Shown: positions 50,101-60,902 of the stretch, piece after piece
Numbering within the stretch: the first letter of the stretch is position 1
Layout: each line of letters opens with the position of its first letter
DNA from: Whitmania pigra
Lineage: Eukaryota; Annelida; Clitellata; Hirudinida; Haemopidae
Length of the DNA stretch: 64,000 nucleotides
Direction: 5' to 3'
Assembly (NCBI GenBank): GCA_021613335.1
Contig: JAJTWR010000368.1
Coordinates: 427,001 to 491,000, forward strand
Notes under the pieces: generated by a model
The model's input: only the letters and a program-made list of their open reading frames with translations
Told to the model about the DNA's origin: nothing
Databases searched by the model: none
Translations under genes and position numbers: made by a program

Positions 50101-52653
50101 AGTAAACTCATTTATTTAAAGTTTTTTAAATGATTTTTCTGAGGCTGATCTCATTGCCCAACTATATTTTAGTTTTCTAGAGTTAATTTGATATAAATAA
50201 TAATAATTAAATTTGTAATCAAAAATAATTTACAACTAATTTCATGTTACTAATTTTGAAATAACAAATAATATTCATTCCAACCATTCAGAGTTTTATG
50301 AGGGCACTCATAAATACACCAAACCTCTTGTCCTTGATTCCGGTTCTAAAACCTACCCATCCCCTTCTAGTCCATCCCCATTGAGGAGATTCTACCCAAT
50401 CATTCTTTATCATGAAGAAAGACATTCTGCTTCTCCAACATGCTCAGTGAATTTAGAACAGAAAAGCAGCACAAGTATTATCAATTCAAATTCCAACCTC
50501 AAAGATTTATCGGAACTTATTAATATCTCTGTGGCATCTTCTCCAAAGGCTACGAATAGTGTGGATGGACAAAATAGTGAAGAATGCATATCACTCCTTG
50601 ATCAGACGTCTTCCGTAATTTCCATGTCAAAATATTTTCTTAAAAGTCAGGAATCCCTGGTAAATCTGCCTCGAGACAAACTCATTTGTCTGAAGAGAAT
50701 TGGGGAAGGTCTATTTGGGGAGGTATGTATTTTACTTGTTTAGCAGAAATTTAATTAAAAGTGACGTTTAAATGGCACGCAAAAGCGAAAAAAATCGAAT
50801 AACAAATTTTTTTACATTTCAACGTTATGTAAGAATTAATAAATTAGTGCTTCTTTTAGATCTGTTTGTGTGAGATGGCCAACAACTTTCCCAGATTACC
50901 GAGGAAAAGAGTTATACTAAAATTACTGAGAGACGAAAAAGCGAGGTTACTTGGTCTTGCAACTTTATTACTTTTAAAACTTTTAAATTGGTTTAACTAA
51001 GGTTTTAAATTAAATGCGCAATTTAAAAAATAAGTAAAAATAAATAAAAATATAAATATAAAATATATTTGATCCTATTGATCCAAATATATCTTGATTA
51101 TCTTAGGATGATTTATTTCACTCTAGGAACTTGTTCATTGAAGAAGCGAAAGTGTTGGCGAATCTGAGAAATAGAAACATTGTAAGACTTGTTGGAGTCT
51201 GTTTCCAAGAGACGCCGAATTGCATAGCAACAGAATACCTGCACTTCGGGGACCTAAAGACCTTTCTCCAACAGTTTACTTGCATCACCACTAAATCCGA
51301 TTATTCATTCGATCCGATGAGCCGAGGAATAAGGTTACCCGAAGCACGACTTAACGATTAGTTGTCGCAAAATGTTTTCTTTTCATCGCAGACAAAAGAT
51401 TTTTGTCTTTGTTTCCTTCGTTTTTTTATTAACAAAAATTCCCTTCTCTAAAATGGAATTCTTTTGTATATGCGTCCATCTTCTGCATTCTGCATGTGAT
51501 CACTTCTGAATTCCTTCGATCATAACCGATGTTTTGATGTTGGTAAAATAAAAAAAAAATACAGATAATTTATAACAATCTACTCCATTAGTTCCATTAG
51601 GAGTTGTTACTTTGTAAATGAAATAATAATTGATTTCTTCAACTAAATTGAAGACCGTTAAAAACATTTACTAAAAGGAACAAATAATACAAAATTTTAA
51701 TTTACTTAATTTAGTCTTTTTAACGATTTCTCACCAACAGGTGCAGCACCCTTCTATATTTCGGACACCAGATTACTTGTGGTATGGCTTACCTCGAAGA
51801 ACATAAGGTCATCCACAGAGATCTTGCTGCAAGGAACTGCCTAGTAGGCAGGAGGGGCCTCATCAAAATATCAGATTTCTGCATGAGCAAAAAACTTTAC
51901 AATTCTACATTCTATCAGATTCATGGCGTGGCTATTCTACCCATAAGATGGATGGCTTGGGAATCGGTCCTCCTGGTGAGAATGAATTGTAATACTTGCC
52001 CATTTCTTAAGAAGTTATGCCAAAACTAGTTTCCTTAGAAATAGTATGATAAGCACAAATGGAAGGGACATTATCCTAAACGTACATGTTTAATTTCTTA
52101 CTTCAAGAGCTTCAGTCGGGCTTTAACTATTCAGTGATTCATCTTTTAGGGAATATTTTCATCAAAAAGCGATGTGTGGTCGTTTGGGGTTACACTGTGG
52201 GAGGTCATGACCTTAGGTAAAATTCAACCCTATGAGAAAATGTCGGACGAAGAGATCATCGAGAATTGTCAGGATGTATTCTTAAGCCAACATCCATCCG
52301 TTCTCAACATGTGTAACATTGCACTACCCACTTATCTTGAAAGGCCATCCTCTTGTAGCGAACATTTGTATGAACTCATGCTCACTTGCTGGAAAAGGGA
52401 AGTTGGCGCAAGACCAGGATTTTCAATCCTCAGGAACAAACTTTTCAAACTTTACGACCTCGGACTCGTCATGATCGATCTCGAGACGTCATCAGCGTCA
52501 TGGCCGCCCGGATGTCAATTAAACGAATGCTTTTCTTCGACTCGCAAGTCTGACACAGAGTTCGGCGAAGACTCGGCAGTTCTCAAGAGAATTAACTCGG
52601 TTCTCCTGACCTCTGACGATGATAACACCATCGACGACAACGACGAATATTAG
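47146..52653 (+). CDS. Discoidin-domain receptor (DDR) tyrosine kinase with a DFC motif
   Basis: Fourteen exons (47146-47192, 47284-47442, 47739-47880, 47968-48042, 48186-48333, 48638-48784, 48898-49076, 49169-49382, 49514-49909, 50292-50722, 50860-50945, 51127-51333, 51741-51975, 52150-52653) total 2970 nt, 989 residues. DDRs are collagen receptors. A signal peptide (LLLIRLLFWTLSCLYG) leads into a discoidin domain (GGAWCPANP, QGRFGRGQGQEF, TVCLRVEVYGCQW), then the DDR-specific second beta domain, a transmembrane helix at about 394-417, and a long juxtamembrane segment. The kinase has the P-loop IGEGLFGE, VILK lysine (667), helix-C Glu (about 681) and HRDLAARN (769-776). The DFG glycine is Cys (DFC, 789-791). 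IRWMAWE and SDVWSFGVTLWE follow. Intron 2 appears to use a GC donor (CCAG/GCAACT). AATAAA at 52882 is a likely poly(A) signal. DDR1 versus DDR2 cannot be assigned. Confidence 0.95.
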
Positions 52654-53046
52654 CCGACTACCAAATGCGACGCAATGAAGAAAATACTGATTTTACTAAC
52701 ATTTGGTAAGCTTTAAAATCATGAAACTCTCATGAGGCCACAAGCAAGATATTAAAAAATTCAAAACACTGAGTCAAAAGGCCAGAGGTTTTAACAACAG
52801 ATCAAATATATCAGAAACAACAAATAACTAAATCTAAAACTTCAAAGCCATTTTTAAGGTTATAAAATTTAATTTTAACTCAATAAATCGAAACTAAGGT
52901 CTCATTGTTAGAAAGTCCAACAAAATGTCTCGAAGCAAGGAAATATAGTACGAATAACAGCTACAGCACGATTAAAAGTGAATTTCACAGTAAATTGAAT
53001 AAATTGAAATTCGGAGTGCCGAAACCAATAGAAAACTCCTTCTTGA
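52654..53046. other. Convergent 3' ends of DDR and flotillin
   Basis: The DDR 3' UTR with AATAAA at about 52882 and probably the flotillin 3' UTR overlap within about 400 bp. Confidence 0.5.
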
Positions 53047-56000
53047 TCAACGCTTCAACTTCATGGCCTAAAAGAAGAAAAATCCTTTCAGATATTGTCC
53101 TGGTTAGATTTAGAAATAATTTATTTATCACCTTGGTTACATTGACCCCAGTAAGGCTCTCGACCATTAGAGGAATGCGCTCCATGACCTCTAACACTTC
53201 GTTGGTCAGCTTAGCTGCTCCAATCTCTCCTTTTCCAACTGAAACCATGGTGACTTTCTTCGTCTGAGACAAAGGAGCAGCAACCTCAGCAGCCATCTGT
53301 CAACAAAAAATCAAAATCAATTCATCCGAACAATTATCATTACCTACAATCAAAATGAATTTGCACGTGCACGAATCCAAGCTAGAATTCAAACCTTTGG
53401 TAGCATTTCCAGCACCATGTCCACAATGGCTGCATCCTGATATTCCTTCCAGGCCTCTGCCTTCTTCAACATCTGTTCGGCTTCAGCTTTTGCCTTTGCT
53501 TCGATGGCGAAAGCTTCGGCTTCACCTTTCATCTGAAATAAATCAATGAAAATTGTTAAGTGATTGAAAATTAAAATAATATAAATTCAACAATTCAAGC
53601 ATGAGGCATTAGTATATCAACCACTATATATATACACCACTTATTAATATTTAACATTACTTACTAATATATTAATTGTTGTAAAATTGAGATTATATGT
53701 CAATGAGGAATAATAACAACAGCAAACAAATAACTTTAAATATTAATAATGAATAATGGAAAAATTTAGAGCTTACTTTGATTGCCTGAGAACTGGCCTG
53801 AGCTTCCAGCATGATGCGATTCCTGGCATGTGAATGACAGATTACATTGAATAACATACTTGCATCAATTTAGTGGTCAGTTAATTTTGCCCACTTTATA
53901 GTCATTCATCATTTTACCATACTCAGCAAAATCAAATTAATAAGTATTAAATATTTCTCCAAACCTGTTGGCTTCGGCCAATTTCTCCAGTCTGAACTTC
54001 TCTGCCTCAGCTGGCTTCTTGATAGTGGCATCGAGTTCTCTCTCCCTTCTCACTATCTCCTGATCTTGTACCTGGATCTGCTGGGATCTCTCAATGACAG
54101 AGATCTGCATCTCCTCCTCCTTGATTGCTTGCTTAGTCTTGGCTGCCTGGAAAAACAAAAACATAATAATAATAATAATAATTCCAACCCTGGCAGTGCA
54201 GTTTGGGTTGCTTTGTGACTGTTGCAGGAACGCATCCCGGCAAGCTATCCTGCGGATCCCGTGAGAGCGTAATTAATAAATAATTGTCAGTTGTTAGTGA
54301 GCTAAAGCAATAATCACAACAAAGTGGCTATGGAGATGGTATAGTCACCTGAAGTGAGTAGGCCAACTCAGCCTGTGCCTTCTTGGTGTTGACTTCCTGA
54401 TCGAAGGAAGCCTTCTTGAGCTCGTAGTCCCTCTGAGCTTTGGCGATCTCGATGTCATTCAAGTAGCGGGAAGCCATTCTCTGCTCTTCTGCCATCGCTT
54501 CCTAATTATTATTAAGATAAATTTCCTTGATCAATTGTTTTGTAGTAACTAATATTAAGAAAATTACAAAAAATTAATTTGTGAGTGATGAATTAGTATA
54601 TAATAAAATGCCCACTACAATGATAATTTCATTGCAATTAATCACTTAATAAGGCATAAATTTAATACCAAGAAAAAAAATTACTCAATTCATGCCCAAC
54701 CTTTATACCAGCATCTCTGCGAGCCTCCGCTTCACCAATCCTTGCATCTCTTTTAACCTGTGCTGTCCTTGACATTCCTAGAGCTTTCAGGTATCCCTGA
54801 GGGAATCATAATCATTATAATTAATATTTACTCATAGAATGAGGGCAACTATCACCACCATCACTATAAATGCTTATTGTACTAATTATCACCTCATCAT
54901 CTTTAACATCCTTGAGGGTGTAGCTGACCACGCTGATGCCCATGTTGACGAGGTCAGACGATGCCACTTCGAACACTGCCTTTGAGAACTTCTTCCGGTC
55001 TTTATAGATTTCCTAATTGTGTTTGTGAAGGCAGTTTTGTAGATTTAATAATAATAATTGCTTAATAAATAGTATATAACTTATTATGAATTTATAAAGC
55101 ACCATAATTGTAGGTGTCAGGGACACTTAGAGCATTTACATCGTGCTGTTACTCAGAGGGACCTTGAGGTGATGCAAGATTTCAAATAAGACATGAAACA
55201 ATTATTACTTTCATGATTAGCTCACAGGAATGCAAACCCTGAGCCAACTTTCAGACTCCCAATTAAAATGAAATTGAATATCACAAGAACATGGCAGAAC
55301 ACTTAGTTGTCGTCCGGTCATTTCCAAAATGCAAGGCTAATACAATGATAGCAACAAATACTCCCCACAGTACCTCAACTGTCATGTTCCCCATGATAGC
55401 TCTCTGGTGACCCTCCAAAGTTTCTTGAGCAATCCTCCTGATGTCCTGCTCCTGTTTCCCCAGAAATTGTTGGCAGGCTGCTTGCAACATCTCATGATTC
55501 TGACCCTGGATTTTCACCTGAACAAAACAAGGTACCGATGATACTTGCTAAGCTAGCTGATGAATATCATTGGACGGAATTTGCCATTTTAAATATTGCT
55601 ACCATGTACTTCTGAAAAGCTACAGAATACTATTTGTTACTGGTTATTATTAAATATTACTATTACAAAGGACAAGTGTTAAGAGTATGAAATATGAAAT
55701 AAATATTTAATAAACTAGAACTATGCTTTCAAGGTGTCTAAATAGCTTTGCAAAATAATAAAATTAAACTATAAACATTACATATCTAAGATGGAGATTA
55801 ACATTAGAAGATAAATTTATTTTGTGAAAATGCGTGTTTCATCTTAGAACCTGTGCAATGCCAGTAACAGAAATGGCAACCCCAAGCTGAGTATAGACAT
55901 GATCACTTTGGATTTGGAGAGTCATTGTGTTCAATGACAGCCTGAAAATTGAATAGATTTAGATAAGAGTTCTTTTATAGTAGCTTATTTCATAACTAAG

Positions 56001-56553
56001 AAACAACAAATCCAAATTTGAAATAAGGTGTAATAACTCTACTTTGAAATAATTTACATAAAATTTTATAATTAGTAATTTTCATGTTAGTACTTAGTTG
56101 TAGCAATTCTCAGTTAATTACTAATTTTTTTAACTAAATTAGTCAATAACTTTCATACCTTTGAATTCTCTGTAGGCCAGGAATAACAAAAACTCTCCCT
56201 CCTGGCACAATCATTGGTTTTGCATGGCAGCAGCCTTGTGTACAACAATTTTAAACTTACAAAAATATCTAAAACTTTGAGATTAAATTCTCATAGTTTA
56301 GAAGATGTTGGCCAGATAATTAACTAAGCACAATAAAATTTACTGACGAAACGATAATTATGGAAATATTATATTATGGGAATATAATGTGAAATAAAAC
56401 TATTATATTACGTTATAACCCTAAATAACAATAAAGCAAAATATTTGGAAGTATAACATCTAATCCCTGGTGCAAAAGTCGACACACGTCGGATAAAGTA
56501 TATTTACCTGATACCACCATAGCTTCATTGGGACCACAAGTGTGAAAAGCCAT
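53047..56553 (-). CDS. FLOT1: Flotillin-1
   Basis: Minus-strand exons 56508-56553 (ATG 56553), 56159-56234, 55851-55941, 55374-55517, 54893-55012, 54701-54796, 54349-54501, 53965-54146, 53777-53822, 53395-53532, 53132-53296 and 53047-53067 total 1278 nt, 425 residues (human 427). Flotillins are SPFH/prohibitin-domain proteins that assemble on the inner leaflet of lipid microdomains and act in endocytosis and signalling. The start [16 protein letters not shown], then [23 protein letters not shown]-like [27 protein letters not shown] and EIYKDRKKF define the SPFH part. The second half has the flotillin coiled-coil repeats ([39 protein letters not shown]). The C-terminus keeps GAAKLTNEV and LTGVNV. 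These favour FLOT1 over FLOT2. The six-residue last exon is inferred from splice sites; without it the frame runs on for about 48 residues. Confidence 0.96.
54186..54250 (+). repeat. Possible degenerate copy of the dispersed short repeat
   Basis: GGCAGTGCAGTTTGGGTTGC followed by GACTGTTGC recalls the core at 3150-3205, in a flotillin intron. The match is weak. Confidence 0.35.
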
Positions 56554-57392
56554 ATCTGAAACTTGCAGTTTCCCAAAAGCAACTCGGAATCCTGTGCGAC
56601 GAGCGAAATATTAAATGACCTGTTTACCGATATATAGGAGATGTGCGCCGAAGACAACGAAAATTCAGACAAAAGTAATTTTAAAAATACATTTTTAAGC
56701 GCAAAAGTTTGCTATAAAAACTATTTAAATTCAAAATAGTGACATTTTTTAAATTTTAGCGCTCCCGCATGGCCTAATGGCTAAGGCTGCGATGGCAGCA
56801 TGGATTCGATTTCCATTGCAGGGCCTTCTCTGACTTTGACCAGACACAAAAAATTTGCCTCCCCCCTTGAATTTTGGCTAGAAGTAAAAAAAGGTCATCG
56901 TCTTCTCAAGCTGCGCAAGGGTTTGCCCCCCCCCCCCCCCCTTGAAAAATACTGAAATGACGTTTCTGGTTGACTTCACCAAACTTTTCCGAATTAGACG
57001 ATTCTTGTAGCAACTTTGCTGCGTTAATGACAAAATGGCTGCGACTGCAAAGCGGCCGCGACTAATAGGACGTTTGCTGCATTATTTATTTATTTGATTA
57101 AAGTCCGTTGCATAACTAAGATGATTTGGACATTTGCTGCATTATACCATACCCGCACATAAGGCACCCACCCATAAATATCACCGCAAATCAAACGAGG
57201 TTCTGCTTCAAAGCATAGCAATAAGCTTCCTCACTTTTGCCTAGATGGCATCTTCCTAAATTTTAATGAGCATCCGCTGTTTGCTTACAGAAATAATCTC
57301 ATTAAATGCAGATTTTTATAGCCATCACTAGGATGTAAATACATTTAAAAAGCTTTAATAAAAAAATGTAGCAGAGCCATAAGGCTAAATGT
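56554..57392. other. Flotillin upstream region and CSN8 3' flank with repeat material
   Basis: The flotillin promoter lies at the left. A tRNA-like repeat head is at 56761-56825, followed by a C homopolymer of about 17 at 56926-56942. The remainder is unassigned, with no exon seen. Confidence 0.45.
56761..56825 (+). repeat. tRNA-Arg-like pseudogene or SINE head
   Basis: The start GCTCCCGCATGGCCTAATGG plus CTAAGGC matches the A-box half of arginine tRNAs, and GGATTCGATTTCC is a B-box-like sequence. No anticodon arm forms, and the 3' end cannot pair with GCTCCCG, so this is not a working tRNA. It is either a decayed tRNA or the head of a tRNA-derived SINE. Confidence 0.6.
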
Positions 57393-59039
57393 TTAATTCT
57401 CCAAAAAATTTATGTAATCAATTAGTTCGACAAGATGTTCATCACTCAAGACATCAGCAGTTTTTGCTTCAGATGACAATTCTGCAAGAAGTTACAAGAA
57501 ATTATGTTAACAATAAAATGATGTGAAATATCACAATAATTGCTAATCACTCAGATTCACAAAAGAAAATTGTAAGGCATTTTTAACATCAAATATTAAA
57601 AGGTATTATGTTAAATGATAAACATGAAATCATCTAAAATTATCTTGCAGAATAAATTAATGAAATCACAACATAATAAACTGGATCAATGCAGTTAGAT
57701 ACAAATAAATTTGAACAATACCTGGCTTGCAAGGGTGAAAGACTTGCAGATTTTCATCATATGACCAGCCTTTATCAAGTGCAACTGAATAAAAATTGTA
57801 ATTTTTGAGGAATACCAGAGTCAACAAAAAAAGTTACGTTAAAACATTTCATAGGATAAAACTACATTAATAAATTAATAACTGGCATGCAGGTTGCAAC
57901 CTTTGGTAGGGGATTTTTGTAAATGATTATAAAGTGCCCTAACATCTTATTGGGATGCATGAGGCAATCAAAAGATCAGATGACTATAAAATACGATTAA
58001 TGCCAATAACTACAATGGTTTTGGCACTAAATTTTTGCTTATCAGTATTGCAAATCCAATTGTTAAAAAGTAGCTGATCAAATTTAATAAAGCTTATTTT
58101 TAAGAAAACAACCTCTGACTGTCTCCTCAGCTGAGAGTCCAAGCTTTGCAGAAACATCAGCACAAGAGATGCAAGAGTATGCAATGGCCATCAACTTCAA
58201 GCATTTTTCTCTTGAAGAATCTTTATGTAAAAGAAATAAAAAGTTATATATATTACAAAAACTCAAAAGTAACTTTTCCTCTAAATACCAAATGTATGCC
58301 CAGACACAAAAAGAAAAGTAATCTACAAATCTGTAATATTCAAATGAACCTCTCAGTGCATCCATATAAACCTTCAAGTGCTGAGGCCATTCTTTTGATA
58401 GGCTTTCATATATTCCAGGAAATTCTCTTTTCCACAACCTTTTTCCAACATCCCAGAGATGGCACAAATCCGGATTTGCCTTTAATTAAAATGAATATAA
58501 ATCCAAAAGAATTAATGACATGAAAGGTTAATTACTTATTTCAACAATCACAATAAAACTCTCATGTTGCCTGCAACAAAATCATCACATAAGATGATGC
58601 AGGATAGAATTGAAGTAGTTTATCTTAACTTATAATCAGTGTTCATTTTATATGAGGTCTGAGGTTGCTAGGTTTAAAAATTTCATACTTGAAAAAACGG
58701 AAACTTACGTTTTTAACTGACTCAGGTATTCTTTTCCACAAAAATTTTGAAGACATTCTGCAAAGTCGTTCAATTTCAAAATAAGCAAAACTTTGGTTAA
58801 TGAATAAGCTACATTTCCAGTAATGACTACAAACTAACAAATCTCCTTGCAGAAGATAGACGGCAAGAAGTTGAGTGTACAGTTCCGCAGAAGGATATCC
58901 TTGCTGCAACAAGAAATAACAAGCTATAGAAAAGAGTTTTATACAAAACAAATTGTACAAATGTGCCCATTACCTCCAATTCCTGACTTTCTAGATTGGC
59001 AGCAACATTTCTCAATTTCTCCTCAGATAACGAATCCAT
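57393..59039 (-). CDS. COPS8: COP9 signalosome complex subunit 8
   Basis: Minus-strand exons 58974-59039 (ATG 59039), 58839-58903, 58709-58757, 58350-58479, 58113-58220, 57722-57784 and 57393-57481 total 570 nt, 189 residues (human 209). CSN8 is the smallest PCI-domain subunit of the COP9 signalosome, which removes NEDD8 from cullin-RING ligases. Matching landmarks are ESQELE, LYTQLLAVYLLQGDL, LWKRIPESVK, LWDVGKRLWKREFPGIYESL, a PCI/winged-helix part with LGLSAEETV and KGWS, and the C-terminus LVELIDYINFLEN, very close to the human ending. All junctions keep frame and no domain is missing. Confidence 0.95.
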
Positions 59040-60902
59040 TTCAGGGCTAGCGATCGAAACAACATTTATCAATCGGAGATGATGAGAATTTGGAATTTAT
59101 GGATCTAAGATTTTATTTATGAAAAAATTCTGAATAGCATAAAATAAATGTTTAAATAAAAATTTTAAATGTTATCGAAAAATCTATTTTGTTAACAACC
59201 CAAATTATCATTATGAGTTATTATCCAATTTTCATAGATTATATATTATAAGTACGTGTTTTTGCTTCTCAAATAAATTAATGAAATCAGACACAATTGT
59301 GCGTGGGAGTAGCTGGGGGCGGGGGGTATATATGTCCCCGAGCGCAATGTGCAGAGGCGCCAAAATAAGGCTTTTTATATTCGTATAATATACAACATTA
59401 TATTATAATAACTGACCAAGGATAATAAATTCGGTCACAAAATAACTTCAGCGGCTACATAAGAAGGATCGTACGTCTGCCACCAATAGGAGTTTTTAAA
59501 AAAGCTGTGCCCATCACAGTAAAGCGGGAACCTGAAACACGCTGGAGCGCACGATCAGAAGCAGTTAAAGCTATCCATGAAGGGCTGGATGAACCATAGT
59601 AGGGCTGCCAGACAATTTATCGGAGGACTAAACTATGACGCCTAAGCCAGAAGTGATGTAGAACAGTTACTGGCTTATTAAATTTTAACTTCATAGTTTT
59701 CTGGAATGCCATTCTTGGAAAAATTGATAGTTTACAGATGCGCTTACAAGATCCTAGTATAAATTTCAAAGAATCAACATCCGATATTGAATCCTTGGAG
59801 CAAGAACTTGTCAAATTTCATGATGATTTGAGCAAAGTTGATGTAGAAAACACCAAAACAAAAAAACAGCGTAGGGATTGAGGTGGACAGAAGTATTAGG
59901 CGACATTGGAAGATTCCTGGAGAACTGGCAAGAGATGCAGGACTTTCTGCAGAAAAAGAAATTGTGCTATGAAAAGCATATTTGATCGACTTCAATAGAT
60001 GGTCACTCGTTTTTACGACTAAAAGACCTGAGCACAAAATTTGGACTGCTGCTGGACTTTAAAATTATTCTATCTATGTTATAGATGCAATTCATTAACA
60101 TGGCACAGATTTTGAAAATTGCTAAGACACGGACATCAATTGTTTTATAAATTTCTTAATGTGATTATTTTTCACCAGAATGGTCTCATCTGTATCAGAT
60201 AGAGCCTTGAGAATAAAACATCTTTTAGGCAGGACCATCTGTCATGCAATTGCATTTAAAGAAGCAAATTGATAGAAATTACGTTGCATGACTCATTCAG
60301 TCACTGGGGTACTCTGATTTACAGATCCTACTATGATATCATAAAGAAAACCATGCAGATTTCTTATCTTCATTACAGATGGTCCTGCCAATGTTTTATT
60401 AAAATTTAATTTTTTTTCTTATTCGATGTAATAGATAAATGTGATTAAGCGGGATGAATGGGTATGGGGCGCCAATTTTATAGTTCGTCCCCGGGCGAAA
60501 AGCCTAGCTATGCCACTGCAATAGTGTACAAGATGTTTACAAGGTTAATGACAAAACACCAACGGAAAATTAAAAAAGTTACAAATGTCAGTTAAGGCAA
60601 ATATTTTTTTATTTATGGAATGCAACACATACAGGTGCAAAATTAAATAAGAATAAAAAAGATACATCAGTTAAACAAATTAAAATAAACTTAGAAAATA
60701 ATGCATTGATCAAATGTGTTGCATTATAACATACGATACAAATAAATTACGTCAAAAATCTCTAATTTTTATATTATTTTATTGGTGATATATGTTAATA
60801 TTGAAAAATTGAATCTAAATGTAGGCTATTTGATCAGTATTAGTAGTTCTTGGTCATTTATTTACATTACTTTATTGGCGATTTGTCGCATGTTCCTGAG
60901 AC
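59040..60902. other. Head-to-head intergenic region, CSN8 and mL45, with transposon remnant
   Basis: It contains both promoters and, between about 59303 and 60525, a decayed hAT-like element listed separately. Other short frames are not credible. Confidence 0.5.
59303..60525 (+). mobile_element. Decayed hAT-like (ZMYM1-type) DNA transposon
   Basis: A transposase fragment is readable near 59534 as ETRWSARSEAVKAIHEGL. A second piece near 59720-59880 reads SLQMRLQDPSINFKE and LEQELVKFHDDL. Both are typical of hAT/ZMYM-like C-terminal transposase regions. Stops (such as the TAG near 59597) and frame changes break it. The ends look like inverted repeats: GTGGGAGTAGCTGGG at about 59305 against CCTAGCTATGCCAC at about 60504-60518. 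A clean target-site duplication is not evident. Confidence 0.65.

Noticed and set aside
52985..53296. Read-through of flotillin exon 11 to a stop at 52985
   Set aside because: A donor at 53131 and acceptor at 53068 give a shorter end and a length close to human flotillin-1; retained only as an alternative.
56761..56833. Functional tRNA-Arg gene
   Set aside because: The anticodon arm and acceptor stem cannot form.
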